Made by a program: the position numbers and the translations under genes. Source: Spirogloea muscicola (taxonomy: Eukaryota; Streptophyta; Zygnematophyceae; Spirogloeales; Spirogloeaceae). From it: a DNA stretch of 33,233 nucleotides. Where the stretch lies: the NCBI GenBank assembly GCA_009602725.1, contig WELB01000401.1, forward strand, positions 1-33,233. The letters run 5' to 3'. The notes under the pieces are model-generated. The model did no database searches, was not told where the DNA came from, and saw only the letters and a program-made list of their open reading frames with translations. Numbering within the stretch: the stretch's first letter is position 1; the number at the start of each line of letters is the position of its first letter. Shown one piece after another: positions 9,182-17,471 of this stretch.

Positions 9182-11703
9182 GCAACAGCACGCGGGGCTG
9201 GCCCAGGAACACCTGGCGCCCCACCAGTTCGGCACGGGGCTGCGGAGCGGCGGTGAGGTGGTCGTGCACGGCGTACGGGCCGCCTTGGACCTGAACCCCG
9301 GATGGATGGCCTTGGCGGTAGATGTCCAGAATGCGTTTACTAGCGCAGACCGAGATGTCATTGCAGAGGAGCTGAGGGCGGCCTTCCCCAGCCTCCTCCC
9401 CTTCTTTAGGCTGGGATATGGTCAGCCAAGCGACCTGCTGTGGCGGACAGGGCATGGGGTGGTGGAGGTCCTCCATTCCTCCACAGGCGCGCGCCAAAGG
9501 AGATCCGCTGGCTGGGCTCTACTACGCGCTGGCTCACAACCGTGCGCTGCTGGCCACGGTCGCGGCTCAAGCGGGCGTCCACGCCCCCACGTATGCTGAC
9601 GACACAACGCTGGTGGGGCTGCCAGACGACGTCGTGGCAGCCTTTGACACCTTCAAAGTGCAGCTGGGATCGGCTTGAGCATCCGCGCAGCCAGATGCAG
9701 CGCTTGGTCTCCCCAGGGCCTGCCAGCCCACCTGCGCTTGCCCTCGCGCTGTCAGACACCAGCTGGGGGCTTCATCCTCCTCGGCGCCCCCATAGGCTCC
9801 CCAGCCTTTGTGGTGGAGCAGCTCCAGGCACGACTGCTGGAGCACCTCCGGCCGGCGGACCGCCTCGACACGCTGCAAGACATGCAGCTGGCGACCGCTA
9901 TGCTGACCAGGTGCATTGCCCAGCGTCCGCACTACCTGGCCCGCGTCCTCCCTCCCTCACCGGCGGTGAAGGCGGCGTACGCGCTTTTGACTCTGGCATT
10001 CTGGCGAGCGCTACCACTCTCCTGCAAAACCCCGGCTTCCTCACCACACCAGCCGCGTTGTTCCAGGCTAGCCTGACAGTTGGTCGCGGCGGTCTGGGCT
10101 GCCGCCCCGTCGCCCGCGCCTGCGAGGCCGCCTACCTGGGCAGCTGGGCCCAGGTCGCCGCAGCCATCCGCCGGCGGTTCCAAGCTCACGGCATCCGCAC
10201 CTTGGAGCGGGTGGTAGCTGAAGTGGAGAGCGGCTCGTTGCCCTTCCAGGCTGCTCTCCGCGCTGCCCGCAACGTGCTCCTGGCGGCCCACCCCGACATG
10301 TCGAAGCAGGTCGTTCCGTTCATCCACCTTGCGCACACCCCCGACCTGCGGGCCCAGGCCCGCTACACTGCGCTTGTGGACAAAGCTGCCTATGACCAGT
10401 TGGTGGAGCTCCTTCCGCCGCACGACATCCGAGGGCGCGCCCGGATCCTCTCCGCCTCCTCCCCGAGGGCGGCGGCGTGGCTATCAGCACTCCCCATCTA
10501 CGCGGTGCTGACAATTCCAGACGCGGTATTCAGGACGGCGGCCCACCGGCTCCTTGGCCTCCTCCCTCCCTGCCTCGTCGGGGAGGGAGGAGGACATGGA
10601 CATGGACATGGCCATGGACATCCATGGGTGTTACAGGGGTTGGTGGTCCTCGTTGCTTACGCTGCTGGCTTCTCAAGCTGACCAGCGGCGCCGGGAACAG
10701 GGTGCAGCCCTTCCCGGTGGCTCAGTGCCTTTGGGTCTTGTGTCCTGCTACCGTATGCGATTGTCTATGTCCCTGCAGCGCTCCCAAGCGCTTGCTTTGC
10801 GCCGCCGCGCTGGTCGCGCCCTTGCAGCAGCCTCTGGCTTGCGCAGCGGGGTTGCTCTTCCTCCCCTCAGCTCATCTGACTTCCTACTGCTGACACGGGG
10901 GTACTAAGAGCGCCCTGTCCGCCTAGCTTGTGGCTCCGTCATGAACACCTGTGTGCATCTGGCTGGCTTTTCACAGCCGATTCTTTAATATCAGCAGCCG
11001 CTTTCTCGTCGGGGTCCAACAGTGCGAGTGTGGTGCCCGCCACGATGACCCTGCGGCGCTGGCGGCCCACATGCTCCGCTGCGCGCACGGGGGCGAGCGG
11101 ACAGGTTCACACGACCTCCTGCGAGACGGCATGCAGGGTGTGTTCCTGGAGGCCGGCTACAAGGTGGCAGTGGAGAACTCGACGATCATGCCCATCCTGC
11201 GGGGCGCTGACGGACAGCTTCACACCCGCCGCGCGGACCTCGTTGTCATCCCGCCCCGGAGGAGGTCCGCGTATCATCGCTGATGCGACTGCAAATTGCG
11301 TTGATTCGGCCAACCCCGCGAAGTCGGCGACGCTCTCGGGCACGCGGACGCTTTGGCGGCTCGGAGTAAGGAGCGCAAGTAATCTGACCACCCTCCAGGC
11401 GATGCCTTCGCGGCACTGGCCATTGACAGACACGGGGCCTTCGGCAGTGGCTGGTTGGATCTCCTCCAGCGGCTTGCCCTGGAGGCCATCGAGCGGCGGC
11501 CGGGTTCGCCAGGCTTCAATGCTGCCGGCTCCCTCGCGCACGTCTTTCGGATGAGCCTGGCGGTCTCGCTACAGCGCTCTTTGGCTCATGCGGTCCACGC
11601 GCGCGCTGGCCGTACTATGGCTGCTGCTTCCGGGTCTCGGCAGAGTGCCGCTTTTCCTGCTTCGAGTGACTCTGATCTGCTGTTGCTCACACGTGGATAC
11701 TGA
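9182..11703 (+). pseudogene. Non-LTR retrotransposon with reverse transcriptase core, family 1 copy 4, interrupted
   Basis: This is the only copy reaching into the reverse transcriptase palm. Motifs in order: APHQFGTGLRSGG (block 2), LAVDVQNAF (block 3, catalytic Asp), GDPLAGLYYAL (block 4) and YADDT at about 9592-9606 (catalytic Asp pair). The post-palm region follows to about 10583. Then come a nested insertion (10584-11004), the zinc knuckle (VQQCECGARHDD), the endonuclease (TRRADLV) and the C-terminal LLLTRGY-stop at 11701-11703. Frame changes near 9490, at 9676 (a small deletion creating TGA), near 9990 and in the endonuclease near 11260 make it a pseudogene. The 5' end is truncated within block 1-2. 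Apart from the breaks it aligns with the 5515-7155 copy. Confidence 0.85.
10574..11014 (+). mobile_element. Nested 5'-truncated retroelement (family 2) with 10-bp target-site duplication
   Basis: The sequence CTCGTCGGGG occurs at 10574-10583 and again at 11005-11014. Removing one copy plus 10584-11004 rejoins the host frame (LLPPCLVG then VQQCECG), exactly as in the uninterrupted copy 2 (LLPPCLTGVTQCECG). The 421-bp insert is the end of another non-LTR family: a frame ending RMRLSMSLQRSQALALRRR and DFLLLTRGY-stop at 10905-10907, then a 3' UTR with GGCTGGCTTTTCACAGCC and a final GCAGCCGCTTT. Its 5' end starts with a short GGACAT repeat (about 10593-10622). A related copy lies on the minus strand at 15958-16178. 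Confidence 0.85.
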
Positions 11704-11750
11704 GCATCCATCTGAATCTCCCTCTGCACTGTCTCGTGCTTTGTAGTGTA

Positions 11751-11849
11751 GTCCTTTTTTCGGCGAGGAGAAGGGCTCGCCCATTGAGGAGAGGGGCTGG
11801 AAAAGCCAGCCCAAAAAGGAATGAACAAAGAACAAAGTCCTTTTTCGGC
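11751..11849 (-). mobile_element. 72-bp tail-only insertion with target-site duplication
   Basis: Within the 3' UTR of copy 4, GTCCTTTTTTCGGC (11751-11764) and GTCCTTTTTCGGC (11837-11849) flank 11765-11836. Compared with the uninterrupted UTRs, where GTCCTTTTTCGGC runs straight into ACC, this is a clean insertion. The insert, read on the minus strand, is only the hairpin tail: an ATTCCTTTTT lead, GGGCTGGCTTTTCCAGCCC (11794-11812 as reverse complement) and CAATGGGCGAGC. It contains no coding sequence, so the tail alone behaved like a SINE-like unit. Confidence 0.75.
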
Positions 11850-12030
11850 ACCTCTTTCTTGGCTTGGGATATTGTCCATTCTTCTTGGGCTGGCTTTGCC
11901 AGCCACTCTTCTCTATGGGCGAGCACTTCCTTTCTTTGGCTTTGGACATTGTCCATTCTTTTTGGGTTGGCTTTGCCAGCCCCTTTTCTCTATGGGCGAG
12001 CTCTTCCGAACCTTTGTCAATTCATTTTGA
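11850..12030 (+). repeat. Tandem retroelement tails
   Basis: Two tail units lie head-to-tail. One has its hairpin at 11887-11905 and ends CTCTATGGGCGAGCACTT. The second begins CTTTCTTTGGCTTTGGACATTG, with its hairpin at 11964-11982, and ends GGGCGAGC. Both include the upstream stem around GGACATTGTCC or its variant. The second unit has no coding part, so it is another tail-only copy appended to an existing tail. Confidence 0.7.
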
Positions 12031-12107
12031 GCTGGCTTTTCGCAGCCCTTGCCCCCATTGGGAAGAAGTGGCACTCCCAATGGGGGCAAGGGCTGCGAAA
12101 AGCCAGC
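12031..12107. repeat. Perfect 33-bp-arm palindrome
   Basis: The arms 12031-12063 and 12075-12107 are exact reverse complements around an 11-nt spacer (AGAAGTGGCAC). The arms contain the tail-type core GCTGGCTTTTCGCAGCCC plus TTGCCCCCATTGGGA. In addition, the spacer and adjoining arm (12064-12078) are the reverse complement of 12126-12140, giving a second, overlapping inverted repeat. Outer flanks (AATTC, CAAAGG) are partly inverted too. The structure looks like two inverted tail units fused at their ends. Confidence 0.9.
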
Positions 12108-12140
12108 CCAAAAAGAATTCACAAAGGGAGTGCCACTTCT

Positions 12141-12517
12141 CTCGTGTCTCCACGGTGGCGCCGGGTGACGGGCCTGCTTCCGCGACAGGTGGCGGCGGCT
12201 GGCGACGTGGCCCCGGCAGGGAGGGGGGCCCGGGAGCAGCGCTTACGCGAGAGAAGGTGCGCGCGGCGCGCATGACATGCGCATATCTTCATCGAAAGAA
12301 TTGGGAAAATCAATGGGAAATGGTCCGAAACCCAGCCCACAAGCGAATGTACAACCACCAGCGAGAGCCGGACTATGATCAGCTCGGATTCCGGAGTGAG
12401 GCGATGGTCGCCCGCTGTTCCCTGAGTACAAAGGCAAGCAAATTGGCAGATGTTTGGAGAAGTCGTGGATGACGCGGTTCCGCTTCCCCACAGAGACCCT
12501 CAGGCATCCTCAGGCCC
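12141..12517. other. Unassigned stretch
   Basis: GC-rich at the start, then of mixed composition. A 202-codon frame crosses 11864-12472, but most of it lies in repeats and the remainder matches nothing I recognise. I see no splice-supported exon, RNA gene or repeat unit here. Confidence 0.3.
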
Positions 12518-12675
12518 CTTTGTAAAAAAGCGTGTTACTGAGTGTCTCGTAGCAGCTTTGTTTCTGTTACTTAGCGCTTCCCCTGGCCCCCTTCTCGTAC
12601 TCTGTTCATTCTTTTTCGGGCTGGTTGTTCCAGCCCCTATTCTCAATGGGCGAGCACTTTCTTTGTAAAAAAGCG
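12518..12675 (+). mobile_element. 128-bp truncated retroelement end with 15-bp direct repeats
   Basis: CTTTGTAAAAAAGCG occurs at 12518-12532 and 12661-12675. Between them, 12533-12660 starts with what looks like the last codon and stop of a retroelement frame (TGTTACTGAG), runs through a 3' UTR, and ends with the tail hairpin GGGCTGGTTGTTCCAGCCC (12618-12636) and AATGGGCGAGCACTTT. The direct repeats fit a target-site duplication. The target appears to be the 3' UTR of the minus-strand fragment just to the right. Confidence 0.7.
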
Positions 12676-12923
12676 CTAAGAAACCAAAGCACACAAAGAA
12701 AGAAAGCAGCTACAAATTATTCAGTAACCCCTGCTAAGCAGCCGCAAATCAGAGAGGCTAGGGTCCTGGAAGTGGGTCCCCTGGACAGAGCCAGGCAGCG
12801 AGGGCTCTCCCGGCACGAAGGTGCAGCGCACGGGCCATGGACCTCTGCAGCGAGACGGCCAGCTGTAGCTGCTCACCGCTCTTAGGCCCCTCTGAACCTT
12901 TGTGAATTCTTTTTGGGCTGTGT
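12668..12923 (-). pseudogene. Minus-strand retroelement C-terminal fragment
   Basis: Read on the minus strand, AVSLQRSMARALHLRAGRALAA and then, after a frame change, DLRLLSRGY-stop (stop at 12721-12723) match the conserved C-terminal tail of the retroelement ORFs. The 3' UTR continues towards 12668, where the plus-strand 128-bp copy has inserted. The upstream end runs into a partial tail (TTCTTTTTGGGCTG) and the N at 12924, so its 5' part is lost to an assembly gap. Confidence 0.6.
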
Positions 12924-12924
12924 N

Positions 12925-12960
<36 letters not shown>

Positions 12961-12971
12961 AGAGAGAGAGG
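12924..12971. repeat. Assembly N followed by GA microsatellite
   Basis: A single N at 12924 is followed by a nearly pure (GA)n tract to about 12971. The N sits between a broken retroelement tail and the simple repeat, which is typical of a collapsed or misjoined gap. The GA tract itself lies about 55 bases upstream of a TATA-like box and could be part of the promoter of NAC-like copy B. Confidence 0.8.
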
Positions 12972-13022
12972 AAGGGGAGCGAGCGCGAGAGGTCGAGGGG
13001 CCGAGCGGGTGCCCAAGTGCCG

Positions 13023-13029
13023 TATATAA
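13023..13029 (+). promoter_or_regulatory. TATA-like box upstream of NAC-like copy B
   Basis: TATATAA at 13023-13029 lies between the GA tract and the GC-rich leader that is shared with copy A from base 1. The spacing to the leader and to the ATG at 13212 is plausible for a core promoter. This is inferred from sequence only. Confidence 0.4.
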
Positions 13030-13084
13030 GCTGGCGCGGGGTTTGAAAGGTCTCGCCCATTCATAAGCTGCGACACCCGAGCTC

Positions 13085-13894
13085 GGCCGCCAGCCGCCGC
13101 CGCCGCCGCCGCCGCAGTGCTGAGGCGGCCCGGCAGCCGTGGGCGGTGACATAGAGAAGAGCGGCGCTCTGGCGCGGCGCCACAGCGACCCTTCTGTAGC
13201 CGGGGCCTCAGATGGATCTCCCTCCCACCTACCGTGAGCCACCGCTACCCAGAGCGGCGCTTCCTGTGCCGCTTCGGGCGCCTCTGCCCGCTTCGTTGCC
13301 GCGCTCGAGACGAACTCACGGACGTCCTGAATGCCCAAATGGGCGTAATCCTACTCTGTGCGGCTGCAGATTCGCTGGAGCACCGCCGCGGGCACAGCAA
13401 TGACTGCGAGCGCCAAGCCCACGAGAGCAATTACTTCGATTCCTACGATTTGTCATCGGCACCACTGAGTGGCTGTGGGCTGAGGCGGAGAGGGCCACCG
13501 ACAGCCGCAGAAGCACTCGCAGGCGTGCCAAGCAGGTGGCACCAGAGATTAGGCAGTCGAAGCCCAAGGAGAAGCACCCCGACAGAAGGAGCTTCTCATG
13601 TACAGTACAGGGACGCTGCCCCTCGGAGCCCCATACACAAGCTCGACGCCAACGCAATCGACCGTGAGTGACCTCGCCAGCCTCTTTGCGTGCTGTTTAG
13701 GCAATGCATCGGCACAGCTTCTCCTGCTTGGCTCTAGTCCTAAAGCTCATGTACGTTGTAGCTAAGTTGTGGCAGCATCCGTCTTACCCACGATTCATTG
13801 ATAGAGGCCCAAGCCTGCCATCCATTCGTACACTACAGTACGAGATTCTGTGGGCCTCAGCATACTCACCCTATGTTGGGCTTGAGCAAGTGCA
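13085..13894 (+). other. 5' region of NAC-like locus, copy B
   Basis: GC-rich leader with a (CCG)n run near 13094-13114, homologous to 1-824 of copy A. An ATG at 13212 opens 63 codons ending GAPPRAQQ-stop, parallel to copy A. Unlike copy A, a frame beginning at 13704 stays open into the NAC exon. In copy A the matching sequence has stops, so this stretch is probably intron in both. The true start codon is unresolved. Confidence 0.45.
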
Positions 13895-15046
13895 GATCCA
13901 AGAGCCAGCACCGGCCCAGACTGAAGCTACTGCCAGCCGCAGCACGACTCGTGCTCAAGTGTCAAGGAAGGGTCGTGGCAGCGAGAGCATTGGTGGGATG
14001 CAGCCCTTTGGGCCCAGTGATAAGGAGCTTGTAGGCTACTACCTGAGGAAGAAGCTTGAAGGCACTCTTAGTCCCCAGGAGGAGGCCTTCATTCCAGACA
14101 GCAATGTCTACAAGTGAACCCTTATGACCTACAAGGTACACGAAGTTGCCCAAGCCCATTGCGTGTATGGCCGAGGCAATGGCTTGAGATTGTGCAGGCA
14201 ACTACTGCGCTAGAAGTTCAATTGTCGTGTTGCAAAGATTCGCAGCATGCAAGAGCCTCCTTGCACGTATTGCTCCTTCCAAGTAAATCTGTATGAAAAC
14301 ATGTTCCAAGGATGTAGTGCTAAAAAACCTTCCATGCAAGGATCGTTCTTCCAGTTTCCTTGCTGCTCACGAAGTGCTTTCACAACCTTTACTGTGGCAG
14401 CGAGATCCTGCCAAGGATGTCACGATTCGTTCTACTTTCACACTTCTGGGCTGGGACAAGCTAATAAACCTCATACATCTCGAGGAAATGACATCAGCCG
14501 GAAAGTTCAGCTGCAGGTTCACACGGGCAGTTGGAAGGCTGATCCAGCGACCAAGATCATTTGTGAGTCTGAGGGTTGTAAGGTAGAGGGTCGGAGGTGA
14601 GTGTGTCTGTATCATGAATCGCAGGGGTGTTCACGACAACTTCAACCGAAGATGTACGAGTACGAGATTCTGACAGTCGACAGGAAGGGCCACCTACAGC
14701 TGGTGAGCTGAATGTGACTTAGCATTCGGAAAACAACTTCCACAAACTTCTGAGGTTGCAGCAGAACATTCTTAGACACCTCGTTGACAAATGTTTGTTT
14801 GTTCCAAGCGGAATGGGATGTCGAGGTGTCTATGCTGCTTAATCATGCTGCCCTTCATCTTACTACCCACCAATCCTTTTTTGTGTGCCTTTCTACGAGA
14901 TTACGACTAACAAGCAGTACAATGCAAGACAAGTAGGAAGTCAAAAACGTCCGACTTTGGCCAATTACGGACGAGCTCTCATGCTCCAAAAGGCGCGCGG
15001 TGCGCATAATTAAATGGAGGCCAATGCTAGCCTTACAAATGTCCTG

Positions 15047-15957
15047 TTAACTGGGTAATGAGCTGGCTAAGGGGGACACTAATCCCTGAGTGAGCACATG
15101 CATATCTGACAAGCTATACTGAGGCGCCAAATCACCACCACGGAAGCCACTAGCCTGGGCTAATGCACGACCAGCACGCTGGTGAATCGCGAGTGCCTGG
15201 GAGCGCTGCAGAATTAATGATAGCCGCATCCTATAGCATGCTACGATGGCTTGCGGGACGCTAGAATGCCCTAAGCTACCCGCCCGACTACGTCTGCGGG
15301 CATCAACATGCAGTGCCAGGCGATGGAGGAGGGAAGACCACTTCGTTCCGTAGCCGCCGTATATGTCCATGGCGCACGGGAAGAAGTGGTCGCCCCGGTG
15401 GTGGTCATTATTGTGCCTCTCCTTCCTCTCCGCATGATGTGTCGCCCAACCTGGCACAGTCGGTGTGGGTGCCCCTGGTTGGAATGCGTCGATAAGAACG
15501 ACGTCGAGGGGAAGACGAGACCCACCACTCCGGGGGGTGGCCACCACATCCAGACGCCTGACGTAAGGCCTGCCACGCTTCTGGAGCACCGGCATGATGC
15601 CCGGCACCTCCATGGCCGCATGATAACCTGCCTCGCGCACCAAGCCATACATAGCGTCCCTGAGAAGATTGTGGGAGGCATTACATTCACTTCCCTCCAC
15701 ACATCGAAGCATGTGAGCTGCTAAAGAGACTTCATCTTCCGAACGATGACCACATTCACACTGTCGAATGCAAGCCAAACAAAGTGGAGGGAGGCCGAGA
15801 TGGTGGTGGACAGCCGTCCGGAAGAGGTCGTCGGAGAGCCGGAGGGATTCGTATATCGGCAAAGCGTTGAGCCACTCCGACGCCCCCGGAGAGCTGATGG
15901 GATGAAGACGAGAGAGCCCACGCCCATCCTCCTTGAGCAGAGCTTTAAAGAAAGCGG
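15047..15957 (-). pseudogene. Left arm: family 3 retroelement end, mostly open
   Basis: On the minus strand one open frame covers the linker (LLKEDGRGLSRL, ALPIYESLRLSDD), the zinc knuckle (RQCECGHRSED, HMLRC) and the endonuclease core (RRLDVVATP, LDVVLIDAF; AERKERHNND). It continues into the C-terminal tail (CYRMRLSLILQRSQALAIHQ, SLSDMHVLTQG). A 2-nt loss in the terminal LTRGY codons removes the normal stop, so the frame runs on to 15047. The Asp of the first endonuclease motif is kept as R-L-D-V-V rather than R-A-D-L-V. The copy is 5'-truncated and fused at 15957 to a family 2 end. Confidence 0.75.
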
Positions 15958-16178
15958 CTGCTGATATGAAAGAATCGGCTGTGAAATGCCAGCCAGATGC
16001 ATACAGGTGTTCATGACGGAGCCAAAGGCTAGGCAGACAGGGCGCCCTCAATACCCCCGTGTCAGCAGTAGGAAGTCAGATGAGCTGAGGGGAGGAAGAG
16101 CAACCCCGCTGCGCAAGCCAGAGGCTGCTGCAAGGGCGCGACCAGCGCGGCGGTGCAAAGCAAGCGCTTGGCAGAGCT
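15958..16178 (-). mobile_element. Family 2 retroelement 3' end, minus strand
   Basis: On the minus strand this matches 10775-11004 closely: QALALHRRAGRALAAASG-like residues, LLLTRG-stop, then the 3' UTR with TCATGAACACCTG and GGCATTTCACAGCC, ending CAGCAGCCGCTTTC. It abuts the truncated start of the left arm. Either it inserted there, or a template jump joined the two families. Confidence 0.75.
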
Positions 16179-17471
16179 TGGAGCTCCACCAGTCTTTGTT
16201 TCTTGGCTGCCGCCCAATGGCTTACCTGGCTCGCGCGGCACACCTGGGGTGTTGGGCGCAAGTGGCCTCCACAGTCTCAACGCGCTTCATCAGGAGGGGT
16301 CAGCCAGTACTGGCACCAGCAATAGCTGGAGTGGCAAATGGGACCCTGCCCTTTCAATCCTCCCTCTCTGACGTTCGCAGAGACCTTCTCCGCTCCTTCC
16401 CATCACTTGCGGCAGATCAGGTCGATTCTGCGGCGTGGGCAAGATGCTCTGACCTGAAGGCTCAAGCTCGTTTTTCACGCGCAGCCAATGAGCACGCCAT
16501 GAGCCAGCTCCAAACTCTGCTCACGGAGGATGGGCGTGGGCTCTCTCGTCTCCACTCCATCAGCTCTCCGGGGGCGTCGGAGTGGCTGAACGCTTTGCCG
16601 ATATATGAATCCCTCCGGCTCTCCGATGACCTCTTCCGGACGGCTGTCCACCACCATCTCGGCCTCCCTCCACTTTGTTTGGCTGGCATTCGACAGTGTG
16701 AATGTGGCCATCGTTCGGAGGATAGATCTCCTTGGCAGCTCACATGCTTCGATGTGTCGAGGGGAGTGAACGTAATGCCTCTCACAATCTTCTCAGAGAC
16801 GCAATGTATGGCTTGGTGCGCGAGGCAGGTTATCATGCGGCCATGGAGGTGCCGGGCATCATGCCGGTACTCCAGAAGCGTGGCAGGCCTTACGTCAGGC
16901 GTCTGGATGTGGTGGCCACCCCCCAGAGTGGTGGGCCTCGTCTTCTCCTCGACGTTGTCCTCATCGACGCCTTCCAACCAGGGGCACCCACACCGACTGT
17001 GCCAGGTTGGGTGACACATCATGCGGAGAGGAAGAAGGAGAGGCACAATAATGACCACCCCCGGGGCGACCACTTCTTCCCGTGCGCCATGGACATATAC
17101 GGCGGCTACGGAACGAAGTGGTCTTCCCTCCTCCATCGCCTGGCACTGCATGTTGATGCCCGCTGACGTAGTCGGGCGGGTAGCTTAGGCCATTCTAGCG
17201 TCCTGTAAGCCATCGTTGCATGTTATAGGATGAGGCTATCATTGAGTCTGCAGCGCTCCCAAGCACTCGCGATTCACCAGCGTGCTGGTCGTGCATTAGC
17301 CCAGGCTAATGGCTTCCGTGGAGGTGGTTCGGCTCCTCAGTACAGCTTGTCAGATATGCATGTGCTTACTCGGGGATATTAGCGTCCCCCTTAGCCAGCT
17401 CATTACCCAGTTTACAGGACATTTGTAAGGCTAGAATTGGCCTCCCTTTCAATTTCATGCGCACCGCGCGC
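16179..17471 (+). pseudogene. Right arm: longer family 3 retroelement end, broken
   Basis: Starts in the post-palm region (LGCRPMAYLARAAHLGCWAQ) and proceeds through ALPIYESLRLSDD and RQCECGHRSED. It shifts frame near 16725 inside the zinc knuckle, then continues HMLRCVEGSE, RRLDVVATPQ, LDVVLIDAF and DIYGGYGTKW. It meets TGA at about 17164-17166 (left arm has AGA), and ends SDMHVLTRGY-stop at 17380-17382. It is about 330 bp longer at the 5' side than the left arm. The 3' UTR after the stop matches the left arm to the outer end. Confidence 0.75.

Larger units (their letters stand above)
14993..17471. mobile_element. Fold-back insertion of two inverted retroelement 3' ends
   Basis: The outer ends are inverted repeats: the left reads GGCGCGCGGTGCGCATAATT, the right ends TGCGCACCGCGCGC. 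Both arms (about 960 bp each) are the 3' half of one retroelement family, left arm on minus, right arm on plus, so both 3' ends face outward. Flanking bases match uninterrupted copy A (CATGCTCCAA left; CTTGGCTT and GACAGG right), placing the insertion in the intron before NAC exon 3 of copy B only. No clear target-site duplication was seen. A 221-bp minus-strand piece of another family lies in the middle (15958-16178). Confidence 0.85.

Noticed and set aside
10593-10622. GGACAT hexamer run as a functional microsatellite or coding HG repeat
   Set aside because: It sits at the truncated 5' junction of the nested family 2 insertion, is only a few units long, and reads as HG repeats only because the host frame happens to continue.
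11850-12140. Clustered repeats as a CRISPR array or Helitron end
   Set aside because: Units vary in length and orientation with no regular spacers. The hairpins are not followed by the CTRR end required of Helitrons, and target-site duplications indicate retroposition.
15308-15724. Plus-strand frames inside the left arm
   Set aside because: They are antisense shadows of the family 3 endonuclease frame.
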